This document shows, one piece after another, positions 11,090 through 19,800 of a stretch of DNA of 64,000 nucleotides (its first letter is position 1; every line of letters starts with the position of its first letter). The DNA lies in assembly GCA_963755825.1 (NCBI GenBank), contig CAVWLA010000001.1, positions 2,046,001 to 2,110,000 of the forward strand. Direction: 5' to 3'. Origin of the DNA: DATBQN01 sp963755825. Its GTDB lineage: Bacteria > Acidobacteriota > Thermoanaerobaculia > Multivoradales > UBA5704. A program made the position numbers and the translations under genes. The notes under the pieces were generated by a model. It had not been told where the DNA came from, did not search any database, and saw nothing but the letters and a program-made list of their open reading frames with translations.

Positions 11090-11539
11090 TCAGGTGGTGG
11101 CGGCCTTGGCGGGCGGGGTCACGGGGGTCGGCGGCGGTTGCTGGGCCTCCAGGGCGGCCGCCTTGGCGGCGGCTCGCGCGGCGGCGCGGACCGCCTTCTC
11201 CGTCGCGGTCAGGCGGACGCGCACCGCCGGCTTGCCGAGCGGCTTGGCGCCGAAGCCGGTCAGCTGCGGGCTGTCGGCGCCGAGGACGGACCTGAGGCCG
11301 TCGGTCAGCCGGCGGCGCAGGTCGGCGGCCTGCTCCGCCGTCTGCAGGCGCTGCCCGTTGAGGCCGCGGACGTCGGCCTTCGCCGCCTCGCGGCGGCTCT
11401 CCAGATCCCGCGCCTGCGCGAGGGCGGTGCCCAGCGCCGTGTGATCGGCGGTGAGCTGCGGCATGTCCGTCAGCCGCGGGGTGAGGTTGTCGAAGAACAC
11501 CTGGCCGTCGACGATCTTCTCCTTGAAACGCTTGCTCAT
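11090..11539 (-). CDS. Small coiled-coil protein, paralogue of the 42688-43143 gene
   Basis: This 149-residue protein of unknown function starts at ATG 11539 behind AAAGGAG with 7-nt spacing. It shares a clear pattern with the product of 42688-43143: LTDMP, DH-AL, QA--LES, AD-R--N-QR, LR-RL--GL, LGA-S, FG-KP and LT--EKA. The body is helical and polar, and the C terminus is Ala- and Pro-rich. No signal peptide, catalytic motif or membrane segment is seen. It has its own near-consensus promoter (11634-11662) and its own terminator, so it is a well-expressed single-gene transcript. The divergent XRE regulator may control it. The family is not one I recognise. Confidence 0.8.
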   Translation of the reverse strand: MSKRFKEKIVDGQVFFDNLTPRLTDMPQLTADHTALGTALAQARDLESRREAAKADVRGLNGQRLQTAEQAADLRRRLTDGLRSVLGADSPQLTGFGAKPLGKPAVRVRLTATEKAVRAAARAAAKAAALEAQQPPPTPVTPPAKAATT

Positions 11540-11633
11540 GACTCGCTCCTTTCGTGGGGCCGCGTCTTGTTGGACGCTCGGCTTCCCGGTACAATGGTGG
11601 CCGTCATCGGCCAGCACTGTTTGCTGGAGAGGA

Positions 11634-11662
11634 TTTATATTTGTATTCGAGCAGCGTGTCAA
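11634..11662 (-). promoter_or_regulatory. Consensus sigma-70 promoter for the small coiled-coil gene
   Basis: On the minus strand, TTGACA (complement of 11657-11662) is separated by exactly 17 bp from TATAAA (complement of 11634-11639). Both boxes are unusually AT-rich for this genome. Transcription would start near 11627, about 90 nt upstream of ATG 11539. The region is shared with the divergent XRE gene, making it a likely site for its control. Confidence 0.85.
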
Positions 11663-11705
11663 CCCCTGTCTTGCTTTTGGCCGCGGCGACGGCGGCGGAG
11701 CCCGG

Positions 11706-12299
11706 ATGAGAGAGCTCAAGGTGTTCACGGATCTGGCGGTGGCGCTCACCCATCTCTGCGTGCGCGACGCCCGTTCGCGCAAGCAGATCGCCGTGGCAGC
11801 GGAGATCAACGCGTCGATGCTCTCGGGCTACTGCTCGGGGCGGCTGGTGCCGTCGATCGACCATCTCGACCGGCTGCTCGCCGCGATGGGCTTCTCGGTC
11901 TACGACCTGGCGAGCGAGATGGATAGGGCCGGTGAGGGGCGGCGCCGGGTGCGGCCGGAACTGCGCCGCGGCTTCGCCAAGAACGAGGACAGCGAGGCGG
12001 TGACGGCGATCCTCGGCCGGCTGCTCGAGGAGATGCGTTGGATGATCGAGGCCGAGATGAGCGGCTACGAGCCCGAGCGTCCGCGGCCCGGCCAGGTGCC
12101 GCAGCGCTCCATCGTGGAGCGCACGCACGACAAGATGATGGAGCTGGTGCGGGCTGACGAGCGCACGGGCTACGGCCCGGCCGCTACCCGCCCCGCCCCC
12201 TCACCCGAGGCGTCCCCGCAGCCCCCGGAGCCCCCGGAGCCAACACCGCCGGCCAAGCCGCGCCGCACGCGAGGCCCGCGCAAGGCCGATCCCGCCTGA
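11706..12299 (+). CDS. XRE-like helix-turn-helix regulator
   Basis: The product has 197 residues from ATG 11706, weakly preceded by GGAG. Residues about 22-62 (RSRKQIAVAAEINASMLSGY then GRLVPSIDHLDRLLAAMGF) fit an HTH_3/XRE DNA-binding domain with the recognition helix around INASMLSGYCSG. The middle (about 90-130) is a charged helix, possibly for dimerisation. The C-terminal 40 residues are Pro-, Lys- and Arg-rich (PEPPEPTPPAKPRRTRGPRK) and probably disordered. It is divergent from the small coiled-coil gene, with a 166-bp spacer carrying a strong promoter for that gene. The simplest reading is that it regulates its neighbour and itself; this is inference. Confidence 0.75.
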   Translation: MRELKVFTDLAVALTHLCVRDARSRKQIAVAAEINASMLSGYCSGRLVPSIDHLDRLLAAMGFSVYDLASEMDRAGEGRRRVRPELRRGFAKNEDSEAVTAILGRLLEEMRWMIEAEMSGYEPERPRPGQVPQRSIVERTHDKMMELVRADERTGYGPAATRPAPSPEASPQPPEPPEPTPPAKPRRTRGPRKADPA

Positions 12300-12326
12300 G
12301 CGCCGGCACCGGATGGGGAGCTGCCG

Positions 12327-13901
12327 CTAGCCCTCGCGCAGGCGCGGCAGCCGCTGGCGGACCTCGTCCTCGGTGAGGCCGAGGAGCGCGGCGCCGGCGA
12401 CGAGGGCGTCGAAGTCGACGGGGACGAGCCGGTGGCGGGCGGGATCGGCGAGACCGGCCACGTTGCGCGGCGCGATGCGGCGGCGGACGGTCGCCGCGAA
12501 GCGCGCCGCGGTCTCGGCGTCGAGCGGCACCGCCGGCAGGGCGCGGAGATCGGCGCCCAGCGCCGTGAACATCCCGACGGTCTCCCCATCCGTCGCCCCC
12601 AGGAACCCCTGCCAGGGCCAGGCGCCGCCGGAGGCTGGCGCGTCCAGCAGGCGCTGGCTCGCCTCGGCGAAGCTGGCGGCGGTGAAATAGAGGTCCCCCC
12701 AGGCGGCGAAGGCGTCGAATCCCCGCTCGTTCGCGGCGTAGGCACCCTCGACGAGGAGTCGCAGGTGATCCGCCTCCGCCGCGAAGAGCGATCCATAGCG
12801 CGCCAGGCCGGCGCTGACGTCGCCGCCATCCCCGAGAAGCAGCGCCAGCCGCTCGACGGCGAGGAGGCTCCAGGCGATGCCAGTCGAGAAGAGCGGCGAG
12901 TAGAAGCAGAAGGCGTGAGGAAGCACTGCCCAGCCGTCGCCGGCGGCCTGTGCCAGGCGGTGCTGGAGCACGGGGACGGTGGCGATCGGCCGCAGCGGCC
13001 TCGCCGCGCGCCACTCTGCCGCGAGCGTCGGGTAGCGCTCGAGGATCTCCGTCCAGGCCTCCTCCGGCGGCAGCCGCGCCGCGAGCTCGCGCTCCGCCTG
13101 CCGCGCCAGCACGATCCCGGCGCTCACCGTGCCGTCGTCGAAGGGAAGCACGTACATCCAGCCCTCGGCGAGCAGGTGGTGGATCGCGGCCTTCTCCTCC
13201 GCATAGGGTCCCGCCGGCAGCTCGGCGCAGCCCGCCGCGGCGATGTCGGCGAACGCCGGCACGCGGTCGAAGTGACCGTAGACGAGCGCCGTCCGCAGCG
13301 CCACGCGGTCGAGCGCCGAGGGGATCTCGAGGTGCCGCGCGAGAAACCCGCCAGGACCCGAGGCGTCGAGGAGCAAATCGGCGTCGATGCGGATCTCCTC
13401 GGCACCCTGCCCCACCGCCAGCCGCCAGCCGCCTCCCCGGCGCTCGACCGCCGTCACCTCGGCCCCTTCGAGCGCCTCGACGCCCTCGGCCACGGCGCGC
13501 TGGACGAGGTGATGGTCGACGTCGGCGCGCAGCCAGTGGGCGTCCGCCAGGGCGTCGCGCGGGCTCGCCGCGACGAGCAGACGCCGCTCGTTGGTTGCGC
13601 CGTTCCGGTAGGCCTCGCCCGGCCGATGCCCATAGAACGTGAAGCCCCGCTTGAGGCCGCAGCGGAGCCCCGGCAGCTCGCGGCGCCAGCGGCCGTAGGC
13701 GGCGAGCGCGCGGAGGTCGAGCAAGCCGTAGCGCGCCGCCAGCCGCTCCAGCGACAGCGCGGCGAGCGGCGTCGACGACTCGCCGAGCGCGAAGCGCGGG
13801 TGCCGCGCGCGATCGATCAGCGTCACCCGGTGACCCTGCACCCGCAGCGTGCGAGCGAGGATCGAGCCGGCGAAGCCGCTGCCGACGATGGCGATCCGCA
13901 T
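12327..13901 (-). CDS. Flavin-dependent halogenase-like FAD oxidoreductase
   Basis: The 524-residue protein begins with the FAD-binding Rossmann motif GSGFAG (residues 7-12) and has ESSTP (about 43-47), a feature of the tryptophan-halogenase/FAD_binding_3 family. DASGPGGFLARHL and the later PHAFCFYSPLFSTGIAWSLLA match the second FAD contact and the substrate-side helix. The usual halogenase WxWxIP motif is here GWMYVLPF, so true halogenation is uncertain; an oxygenase or dehydrogenase role is equally possible. It is cytosolic, with no signal peptide. It begins 7 bp after the stop of the radical SAM gene, so the two form an operon. It is convergent with the XRE gene. Confidence 0.8.
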   Translation of the reverse strand: MRIAIVGSGFAGSILARTLRVQGHRVTLIDRARHPRFALGESSTPLAALSLERLAARYGLLDLRALAAYGRWRRELPGLRCGLKRGFTFYGHRPGEAYRNGATNERRLLVAASPRDALADAHWLRADVDHHLVQRAVAEGVEALEGAEVTAVERRGGGWRLAVGQGAEEIRIDADLLLDASGPGGFLARHLEIPSALDRVALRTALVYGHFDRVPAFADIAAAGCAELPAGPYAEEKAAIHHLLAEGWMYVLPFDDGTVSAGIVLARQAERELAARLPPEEAWTEILERYPTLAAEWRAARPLRPIATVPVLQHRLAQAAGDGWAVLPHAFCFYSPLFSTGIAWSLLAVERLALLLGDGGDVSAGLARYGSLFAAEADHLRLLVEGAYAANERGFDAFAAWGDLYFTAASFAEASQRLLDAPASGGAWPWQGFLGATDGETVGMFTALGADLRALPAVPLDAETAARFAATVRRRIAPRNVAGLADPARHRLVPVDFDALVAGAALLGLTEDEVRQRLPRLREG

Positions 13902-13908
13902 CCGAAAA

Positions 13909-14880
13909 TCAGCTCCACCCGCACGCGGCGCAGACCCATCGCGGCGCCACCTGTCCGCTCCGGTTCATCGCCTCCAGCCGCGCGATCCGCCCTTCGGCGC
14001 ATGCACCGCAGCCCGCGAATCGCCGCACCTCCCAGAGATCGGCCGCGACGATGCCGGCTCTCAACCCGAGACAGCGCTCGAAGGCCGCTTCGAGATCCGC
14101 CAGGCACGGCGGCGCAAAGTCCCCTTCCACCTGGAGCTTTTCGAGCCCGCCGTTGCCGCCGCGGACGGGGATCAGCGACACCCGCTCGGCGCCCTGCGCG
14201 AACGCATACGCCGCCGAGCGCACCGCCCACTCGACACACTCCTCCGCGGGAACGAACGGCGCCCCCACCAGCACGAACGCCCGCAGCGCGACACCTGCAC
14301 CGCGGAGCGCCGCCGCCGCGCGGTCGAAGTCCGCCAGCGTCATCTCCTTGCCGAGCCGCGGCAGCGCCTCGGGGTGAATCGTCTCCAACCCCATGGCGAC
14401 CTCCAGCGCGGCATCCGGCGCGCCCTGCAGCCGCGCCGCGAAGCGCAGGCAGCGCGCCCCGACGAGCCGCGGATGGCATTCGACGGTCACCCGCGCGAAC
14501 GGCGCCACCAGCGCGAGGATCTCCTCCTCGTCGCCCTCCGGCACCGCCCGCGGCTCGAAGAAGTTGCTCGCGTTGTAGAGCTTGATCGCCGCCGGCCGCG
14601 GCAGCGTCCCGACTCCGTCGAGGACGGCGCGCAGCTGCGCGGCGATGGCGCCGACCGGCGTCGGCCCGTCGAGCGTCTCCCGCCAGAGGTCGCAGAAGAC
14701 GCAGCTGAACGGGCACTCGGCGCCCGCCAGCAGAACCGTCAGCGCCGCCATCTCGCCGCCCCCAGCCACCCGCTCGCTCTCCCAGAACGAGGCCAGCGCT
14801 CGACGAGCATGAACCGGCCGTTTCGGCCCCCGCAGCGAGCGGACCTCGCGCGCTGAAAGCAGGAAGGCTGGATCACGCAT
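13909..14880 (-). CDS. Radical SAM protein with C-terminal Cys-rich tail
   Basis: The 323-residue product has the [4Fe-4S]-SAM motif CPFSCVFC (C56-x3-C60-x2-C63) after an N-terminal extension of about 50 residues. The GLETIHPEALPRLGKEMT segment resembles the Elp3/RaSEA-like (archaeosine radical SAM) branch. The C terminus carries CGACAEG and a final CAAC, which could bind a further metal centre. The reaction is unknown. It is cotranscribed with the halogenase-like gene 7 bp downstream. A REP-like element (14897-14957) separates it from the asparagine-synthase-like gene. Confidence 0.8.
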   Translation of the reverse strand: MRDPAFLLSAREVRSLRGPKRPVHARRALASFWESERVAGGGEMAALTVLLAGAECPFSCVFCDLWRETLDGPTPVGAIAAQLRAVLDGVGTLPRPAAIKLYNASNFFEPRAVPEGDEEEILALVAPFARVTVECHPRLVGARCLRFAARLQGAPDAALEVAMGLETIHPEALPRLGKEMTLADFDRAAAALRGAGVALRAFVLVGAPFVPAEECVEWAVRSAAYAFAQGAERVSLIPVRGGNGGLEKLQVEGDFAPPCLADLEAAFERCLGLRAGIVAADLWEVRRFAGCGACAEGRIARLEAMNRSGQVAPRWVCAACGWS

Positions 14881-14896
14881 TGTGGGCTCGCTCGAG

Positions 14897-14957
14897 AGAA
14901 GCCGGATTCATCCGGCGCCCCTCATAGCACGGGCATTCATACCCGTGCGGAGGCGCC
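14897..14957. repeat. REP-like dispersed palindromic element, copy B
   Basis: This is the inverted copy of the element at 10499-10560, nearly identical over about 60 bp. Its hairpin (14927-14935 with 14940-14948, loop TTCA) has one mismatch relative to copy A. A second small palindrome, AGGGG-CACG-CCCCT (14967-14980), follows and overlaps the stop codon of the asparagine-synthase-like gene, so the insertion may have set that gene's present C terminus. Confidence 0.75.
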
Positions 14958-14978
14958 GTGCATGGCAGGGGCACGCCC

Positions 14979-16325
14979 CTACGAGCTGTATAGCCCCAGC
15001 AGATGCCGCCGGTAGGCGAGCGGCGGGACCGCGAAGCGGCGCGCCACCACCTCGGCGGGCGCCGCGCCGTGCTGGAAGCGCCGCTTGGGGAAGACCGGCA
15101 GCTGGCGCCCGATCACCCGCGCCAGGCCGCGCGAGAGGACCTCGCCTTTCAGACGGTAGAGCGCCTCGTGCGAGCCGCCGGTCAGCTCGGCGAAGGGGAT
15201 CGCCTCGGCGACCGCGATCACCCGCGGCCGGGTGTAGGGGGAGACGACGGTGAACCCGTGGCGGCGCGCCGGCGCGTAGCCGCGCACGCTGCCGCGCGAC
15301 AGGCCGCCGCTGTAGGTCAGCGACTGCTTGATGGCGTCGACCCCCCAGCCCTCCTGATAGAGCATGCGGTTGTTGACCACGCTGCGGATGGTGAGCTCCG
15401 GATTCTCCTCGATCGCGTAGTCCTTGAGGTTCTCGTCGCCGCCGTCGCCGTCGAAGAGCAGCCGCCAGTCGGGATAGCGGCGGCGGAGCCCGTCGAGGAG
15501 CGCCAGCGCCATCGTCGCGCATTCGACGTCGAGCGGCTTGTAGTCCTCGATCACCTCGATGGCGGCGAAGGGATCGAGCGCGCTGCTCGCCACCTCGACC
15601 GCCTCGCCGAGCATGGCGAGGCCGGTCCGCGCCAGGAACTCGCGCGCCTGGGCGAGGTCGGGACCGCCGCCGTCGACCGACAGGGTGAACGCCTTCAACC
15701 GCGCCGGCGACTCGCCGCGCGCCCGCAGCTCGTGCTCGAGGCAGAGGAGCACCGCGCCGCTGTCGATGCCGCCCGAGAAGAGGACGCCGAGCGGCTCGTC
15801 GCGCGGGATGGCGTCGAGCGAGCGCCGGATCTCGGCGGCGAGAGCCCCCACGTAGGCCTCGCCGATAACGTCGAGATCGGCCGGCAGGACGCCGCGCGGC
15901 GGATCGAAGAAGCGGCGGTAGGTGGGGTTGGGATCGGGGCAGCCGACGAGCTGCAGCTCGGTGACGTGGTGCGCCGGCGCCATGCGGGTGTAGGAGGGGT
16001 GGAACTGGTCGCCGAAGCCGAGCTCTTCGAGGCAGCGGCGGATGGCGTCGATGCGGTCGGCGACGACGAGGAGCGGGCCGTCCGTCTGCTTGGCGAGGAA
16101 GTAGCGCAGCGGCCGGTCGAGGCTGCGCGCCAGGAGGACCCGGATGCCGTCGCGCGCCACCAGGGCGAACGACCCCTCGATCGCCAGCACCGCTGCCGCG
16201 TCGCCGGCGAGGAGGCGGCTCCGCGCCTCGTCGACGGTGGCGCCGAGGATACGCTGATCCTCGTCCGGGATCAGGTTGACGACGCGGGCGATCGATCGAT
16301 GCGGCAGCTGCGGCAGGTCGGGCAT
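14979..16325 (-). CDS. Asparagine-synthase-like ATP-dependent amide ligase without N-terminal glutaminase Cys
   Basis: The 448-residue protein has the PP-loop motif SGGIDS (184-189) of asparagine synthetase class B, with a downstream LLFDGDGGDENLKDY block typical of the synthetase domain. The N-terminal region (about 1-145) is glutaminase-like in fold (GSFALVARD, RPLRYF) but starts MPDLPQLP, lacking the Cys2 nucleophile needed for glutamine hydrolysis. It therefore probably uses another amine donor or makes an intramolecular amide, as beta-lactam synthetase and lasso-peptide cyclases do. A small Cys-rich secreted peptide gene lies 120 bp upstream on the same strand. The stop codon lies inside a small palindrome. 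Substrate unknown. Confidence 0.8.
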   Translation of the reverse strand: MPDLPQLPHRSIARVVNLIPDEDQRILGATVDEARSRLLAGDAAAVLAIEGSFALVARDGIRVLLARSLDRPLRYFLAKQTDGPLLVVADRIDAIRRCLEELGFGDQFHPSYTRMAPAHHVTELQLVGCPDPNPTYRRFFDPPRGVLPADLDVIGEAYVGALAAEIRRSLDAIPRDEPLGVLFSGGIDSGAVLLCLEHELRARGESPARLKAFTLSVDGGGPDLAQAREFLARTGLAMLGEAVEVASSALDPFAAIEVIEDYKPLDVECATMALALLDGLRRRYPDWRLLFDGDGGDENLKDYAIEENPELTIRSVVNNRMLYQEGWGVDAIKQSLTYSGGLSRGSVRGYAPARRHGFTVVSPYTRPRVIAVAEAIPFAELTGGSHEALYRLKGEVLSRGLARVIGRQLPVFPKRRFQHGAAPAEVVARRFAVPPLAYRRHLLGLYSS

Positions 16326-16445
16326 GCGGGCCTCCTCGGGGGCTCCCGCCCCCGCCGCGATCTTAGCGCGCGGCGGGAGGGAGCGGGGCCCGCGGGCGGA
16401 TGCTCGCGCCCGGGCATCGACCTCAACGCGGGCCTCGAGCGGGCC

Positions 16446-16715
16446 TCAGACGCACCTCTCGCAGGTCGGCCCGAGCGTGAAGCGGACGAAGGAGCTGGTG
16501 GTCCCCGTGCAGCCCGTCGGGCGCTGTGGCGTGCAGGTGTTGGAGATCAGGCAGCTGCCGACGACGTGGGTCTTGGTGGCGTCCGAGTAGTAGATCACGG
16601 TCTCGTTCGTCGCCATGAAGCAGCTCGACGCCGAGGAGCGGCTCCCGGCGAGCGGGATCATCCCCAGCAGCATGAGGGCGCAGAGAGCGGGCAGGCGCAG
16701 CTTCGAACGACGCAT
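16446..16715 (-). CDS. Small Cys-rich secreted peptide, DUF6289-like
   Basis: An 89-residue product starts at ATG 16715, which follows AAAAGGAG at a good distance. It has a signal peptide (MRRSKLRLPALCALMLLGMI then a cleavage region around residue 30). The mature part of about 58 residues contains TVIYYSDATKTHVVGSC, matching DUF6289-type peptides, and six cysteines including a terminal CERCV. It is immediately upstream of, and on the same strand as, the asparagine-synthase-like, radical SAM and halogenase-like genes. DUF6289 peptides are abundant in some Acidobacteriota and have no known role. A modified-peptide role here is speculative, since the signal peptide suggests simple secretion. Confidence 0.75.
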   Translation of the reverse strand: MRRSKLRLPALCALMLLGMIPLAGSRSSASSCFMATNETVIYYSDATKTHVVGSCLISNTCTPQRPTGCTGTTSSFVRFTLGPTCERCV

Positions 16716-16866
16716 CGCATTCTCCTTTTGGGTTCTGGCGAGGGCTCTCGCCCTCCCATCAAGCATGGTGCGATCGAGCCGGGTCCCCGCTCCCGGTCTT
16801 TGTGGTAAACATCGTGCCCGGACAGAACGTCCGCAACCTCTCTCCTGCCTCGAGGAGTCATCGCCG

Positions 16867-19800
16867 ATGACGCACGCCTCCCTCGCCATGCCGCGGTTCC
16901 GGTCCAGCTTCGTCTGGGCTCTCGCCCTGCTCGCCCTGCCGGTCGCCACCGCGCCGCCCGCCGACGCCGCCGAACGCGCCGATCACCCAGATCATGCGGC
17001 CGCCCGCCGCGCCGCCGGGAACGAGAAGGCCTTCTTCAAGGCTCTCCCCTGGCGCGAGGTGGGGCCGTACCGCGGCGGCCGGGTGTCGGCGGTCGAGGGC
17101 GTGGCGTCACAGCCGCTCACCTACTACATGGGCTCGACCGGCGGCGGGGTGTGGAAGACGATCGACGGCGGCGCCACCTGGAAGAGCGTCTCGGACGGCT
17201 TCTTCGGCGGCTCGATCGGCGCCGTCGCCGTCGCCCCCTCCGACCCCAACGTCGTCTACGTCGGCACCGGCGAGGAGACGCTGCGCGGCAACGTCTCGCC
17301 GGGCAGCGGCTTCTGGAGGTCGGTCGACGCCGGCCGGAGCTGGAGCTTCCTCGGCCTCGCCGACTCGCAGCAGGTGGCGCGCATCCGCGTCCATCCGCAC
17401 GACCCCGACCTCGTCTATGCCGCGGTCCTCGGCCACACCTTCGGCTCCAGCGAGACGCGCGGCGTCTACCGCTCGCGCAACGGCGGCAGGAGCTGGGAGC
17501 GGGTGCTCTACGCCGGGCCGGACGCCGGCGCCGTCGACCTCGCCATGGATCCCAGCAACCCGCGCATCCTCTTCGCCGCCACCTGGCAGGCGCGGCGGAC
17601 GCCGTACAGCTTCGACAGCGGCGGCCCCGGCTCCGGCCTCTGGCGCTCGACCGACGGCGGCGATCACTGGCGCCAGCTGACGGCGGCGCCGCGCGACCTC
17701 TCGGGCCTGCCCAAGGGGGTGCTCGGCCGCATGGGAGTCGCCGTCTCCCCGGTCGATTCGCGCGTCGTCTTCGCCATCGTCGAGGCCGCCGAGGGCGGCG
17801 TCTTCCGCTCGACGGACGGCGGCGACACCTGGGCGAAGGTCAACGACGAGCGCGACCTGCGCCAGCGCGCCTGGTACTACGGCCGCGTCTACGCCGACCC
17901 CAAGGACGTCGATGTCGTCTACGCGGTCAACGTCCGCTTCTGGCGCTCGAAGGACGGCGGCAAGACCTTCAGCGACATCGACACCCCGCACGGCGACAAC
18001 CACGACCTGTGGATCGCCCCCGACGATTCCAAGCGGATGATCGAGTCGAACGACGGCGGCGCCATCGTCTCGACCGACGGCGGCACCACCTGGTCGTCGG
18101 TCTACAACCAGCCGACGGCGCAGATCTATCGCGTCACGGTCGACACCGCCGTCCCCTACCGGCTCCTCGGCGCCCAGCAGGACAACTCGGCGCTGCGCAT
18201 CCGCCACCGCTCGACCCACGGCGGGATCGGCGCCGCCGACTGGGAGGAGACCGCCGGCGGCGAGAGCGGCTACATCGTCGCCGATCCCGCCGATCCGGAG
18301 GTCGTCTTCGGCGGCTCCTACGGCGGCCTGCTGGTCCGCCTCGACCACCGGACGGGCGAGACGCGCGACACCAATCCGTGGCCGGACAACCCGATGGGCT
18401 GGGGCGACGCCGAGCTCAAGTACCGCTTCCAGTGGAACTTCCCCCTCACCACCTCGCCGCACGACCCGAAGGCGCTCTACGCGGCGGCGAACGTCCTCTT
18501 CAAGACCACCGACGGCGGCGGCTCCTGGCAGGCGATCAGCCCCGATCTCACCCGCGACGACAAATCGAAGGAGGGGCCGACCGGCGGCCCGATCACCAAG
18601 GACAACACCAGCGTCGAGTACTACGGAACGATCTTCTACGTCGCCGAGTCGCCGCTCGCCGCGGACCTCCTCTGGACCGGCTCGGACGACGGGCTGGTGC
18701 ACCTCACCCGCGACGGCGGCAAGACCTGGCGCGACGTCACCCCCAAGGGCGCCCCCAAATGGCTGATGTGGAACGCCATCGAGCCCTCGCCCTACGAGCC
18801 GGGCGGCGCCTATCTGGCGGGGACCCTCTACAAGGCGGACGACTTCCGCCCCTACCTCTACAAGACGAGCGACTACGGCGCCACCTGGACGAAGATCGTC
18901 GACGGCATCCCAGCCGACCAGTTCACCCGCGTCGTGCGCGCCGATCCCAAGCGCCGCGGGCTGCTCTTCGCCGGCACCGAGCGCGCCATCTATGTCTCCT
19001 TCGACGACGGCGGCCGCTGGCGGCCGATGCAGGGGAAGCTCCCCATCGTTCCGGTGACCGACCTCCTGGTGCACGATGGATCGCTCATCGCCGCCACCCA
19101 GGGCCGCGGCTTCTGGATGCTCGACGACCTGACGCCGCTCGAGCAGTGGTCGGCGGACGCCGCCGCCGGCAGCCTCCACCTCTTCACGCCGGGACCCTCG
19201 CTGCGCCTGCTCGCCGAGACGTCGCGGCGGCCGCCGGTGAACGAGGGGACCAACCCGCCGGCGGGCGTCGTCCTCACCTACCTGATCGCTGACCAGGCGC
19301 TCGGCACCCCGGTGAAGCTCGAGATCCTCACCGCCGACGGCAAGCTCGTCCACGCCTACGCCGGCGAGGTCAAGGCGGCGAAGCCTGACGCCGACGCCAG
19401 GCCGGCCGCGGCCGCGGTGCCGAAGGCCGGCGAGCCGCCAGAGGCCGATAAGAAGGACGATAAGAAGGACGACACGAAAGCGGCCGATAAGAAAGCCGGC
19501 GACAAGAAGGAAGGCAAGGACGACGACGAGCCCAAGGTGCCGGCCGAGCCGGGTCTCAACCAGTTCGCCTGGGACCTGCGCTATCCCGCGGCGAAGAAGT
19601 TCGACGGCCTGGTGCTGTGGAGCCGCGGCGGCACCGACGGCCCGCGCGCCGTCCCCGGCCGCTACCAGGCGCGCCTCACCGTCGGCAAGGAGACGGCGAC
19701 GGTGCCCTTCGAGCTGCGGCCCGATCCCCGCGCCAAGGCGACCCCGGCGGACCTCGACCAGCAGCTCGCCTTCCTGCTGGCGGCGCGCGACGAGCTGAGC

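Noticed and set aside
10685..11926. A 413-codon frame with heptad repeats ARPVMRR and AFPMIGR
   Set aside because: The repeat keeps all three frames open; the frame runs antisense through the small coiled-coil gene and into the XRE gene, and lacks a ribosome site.
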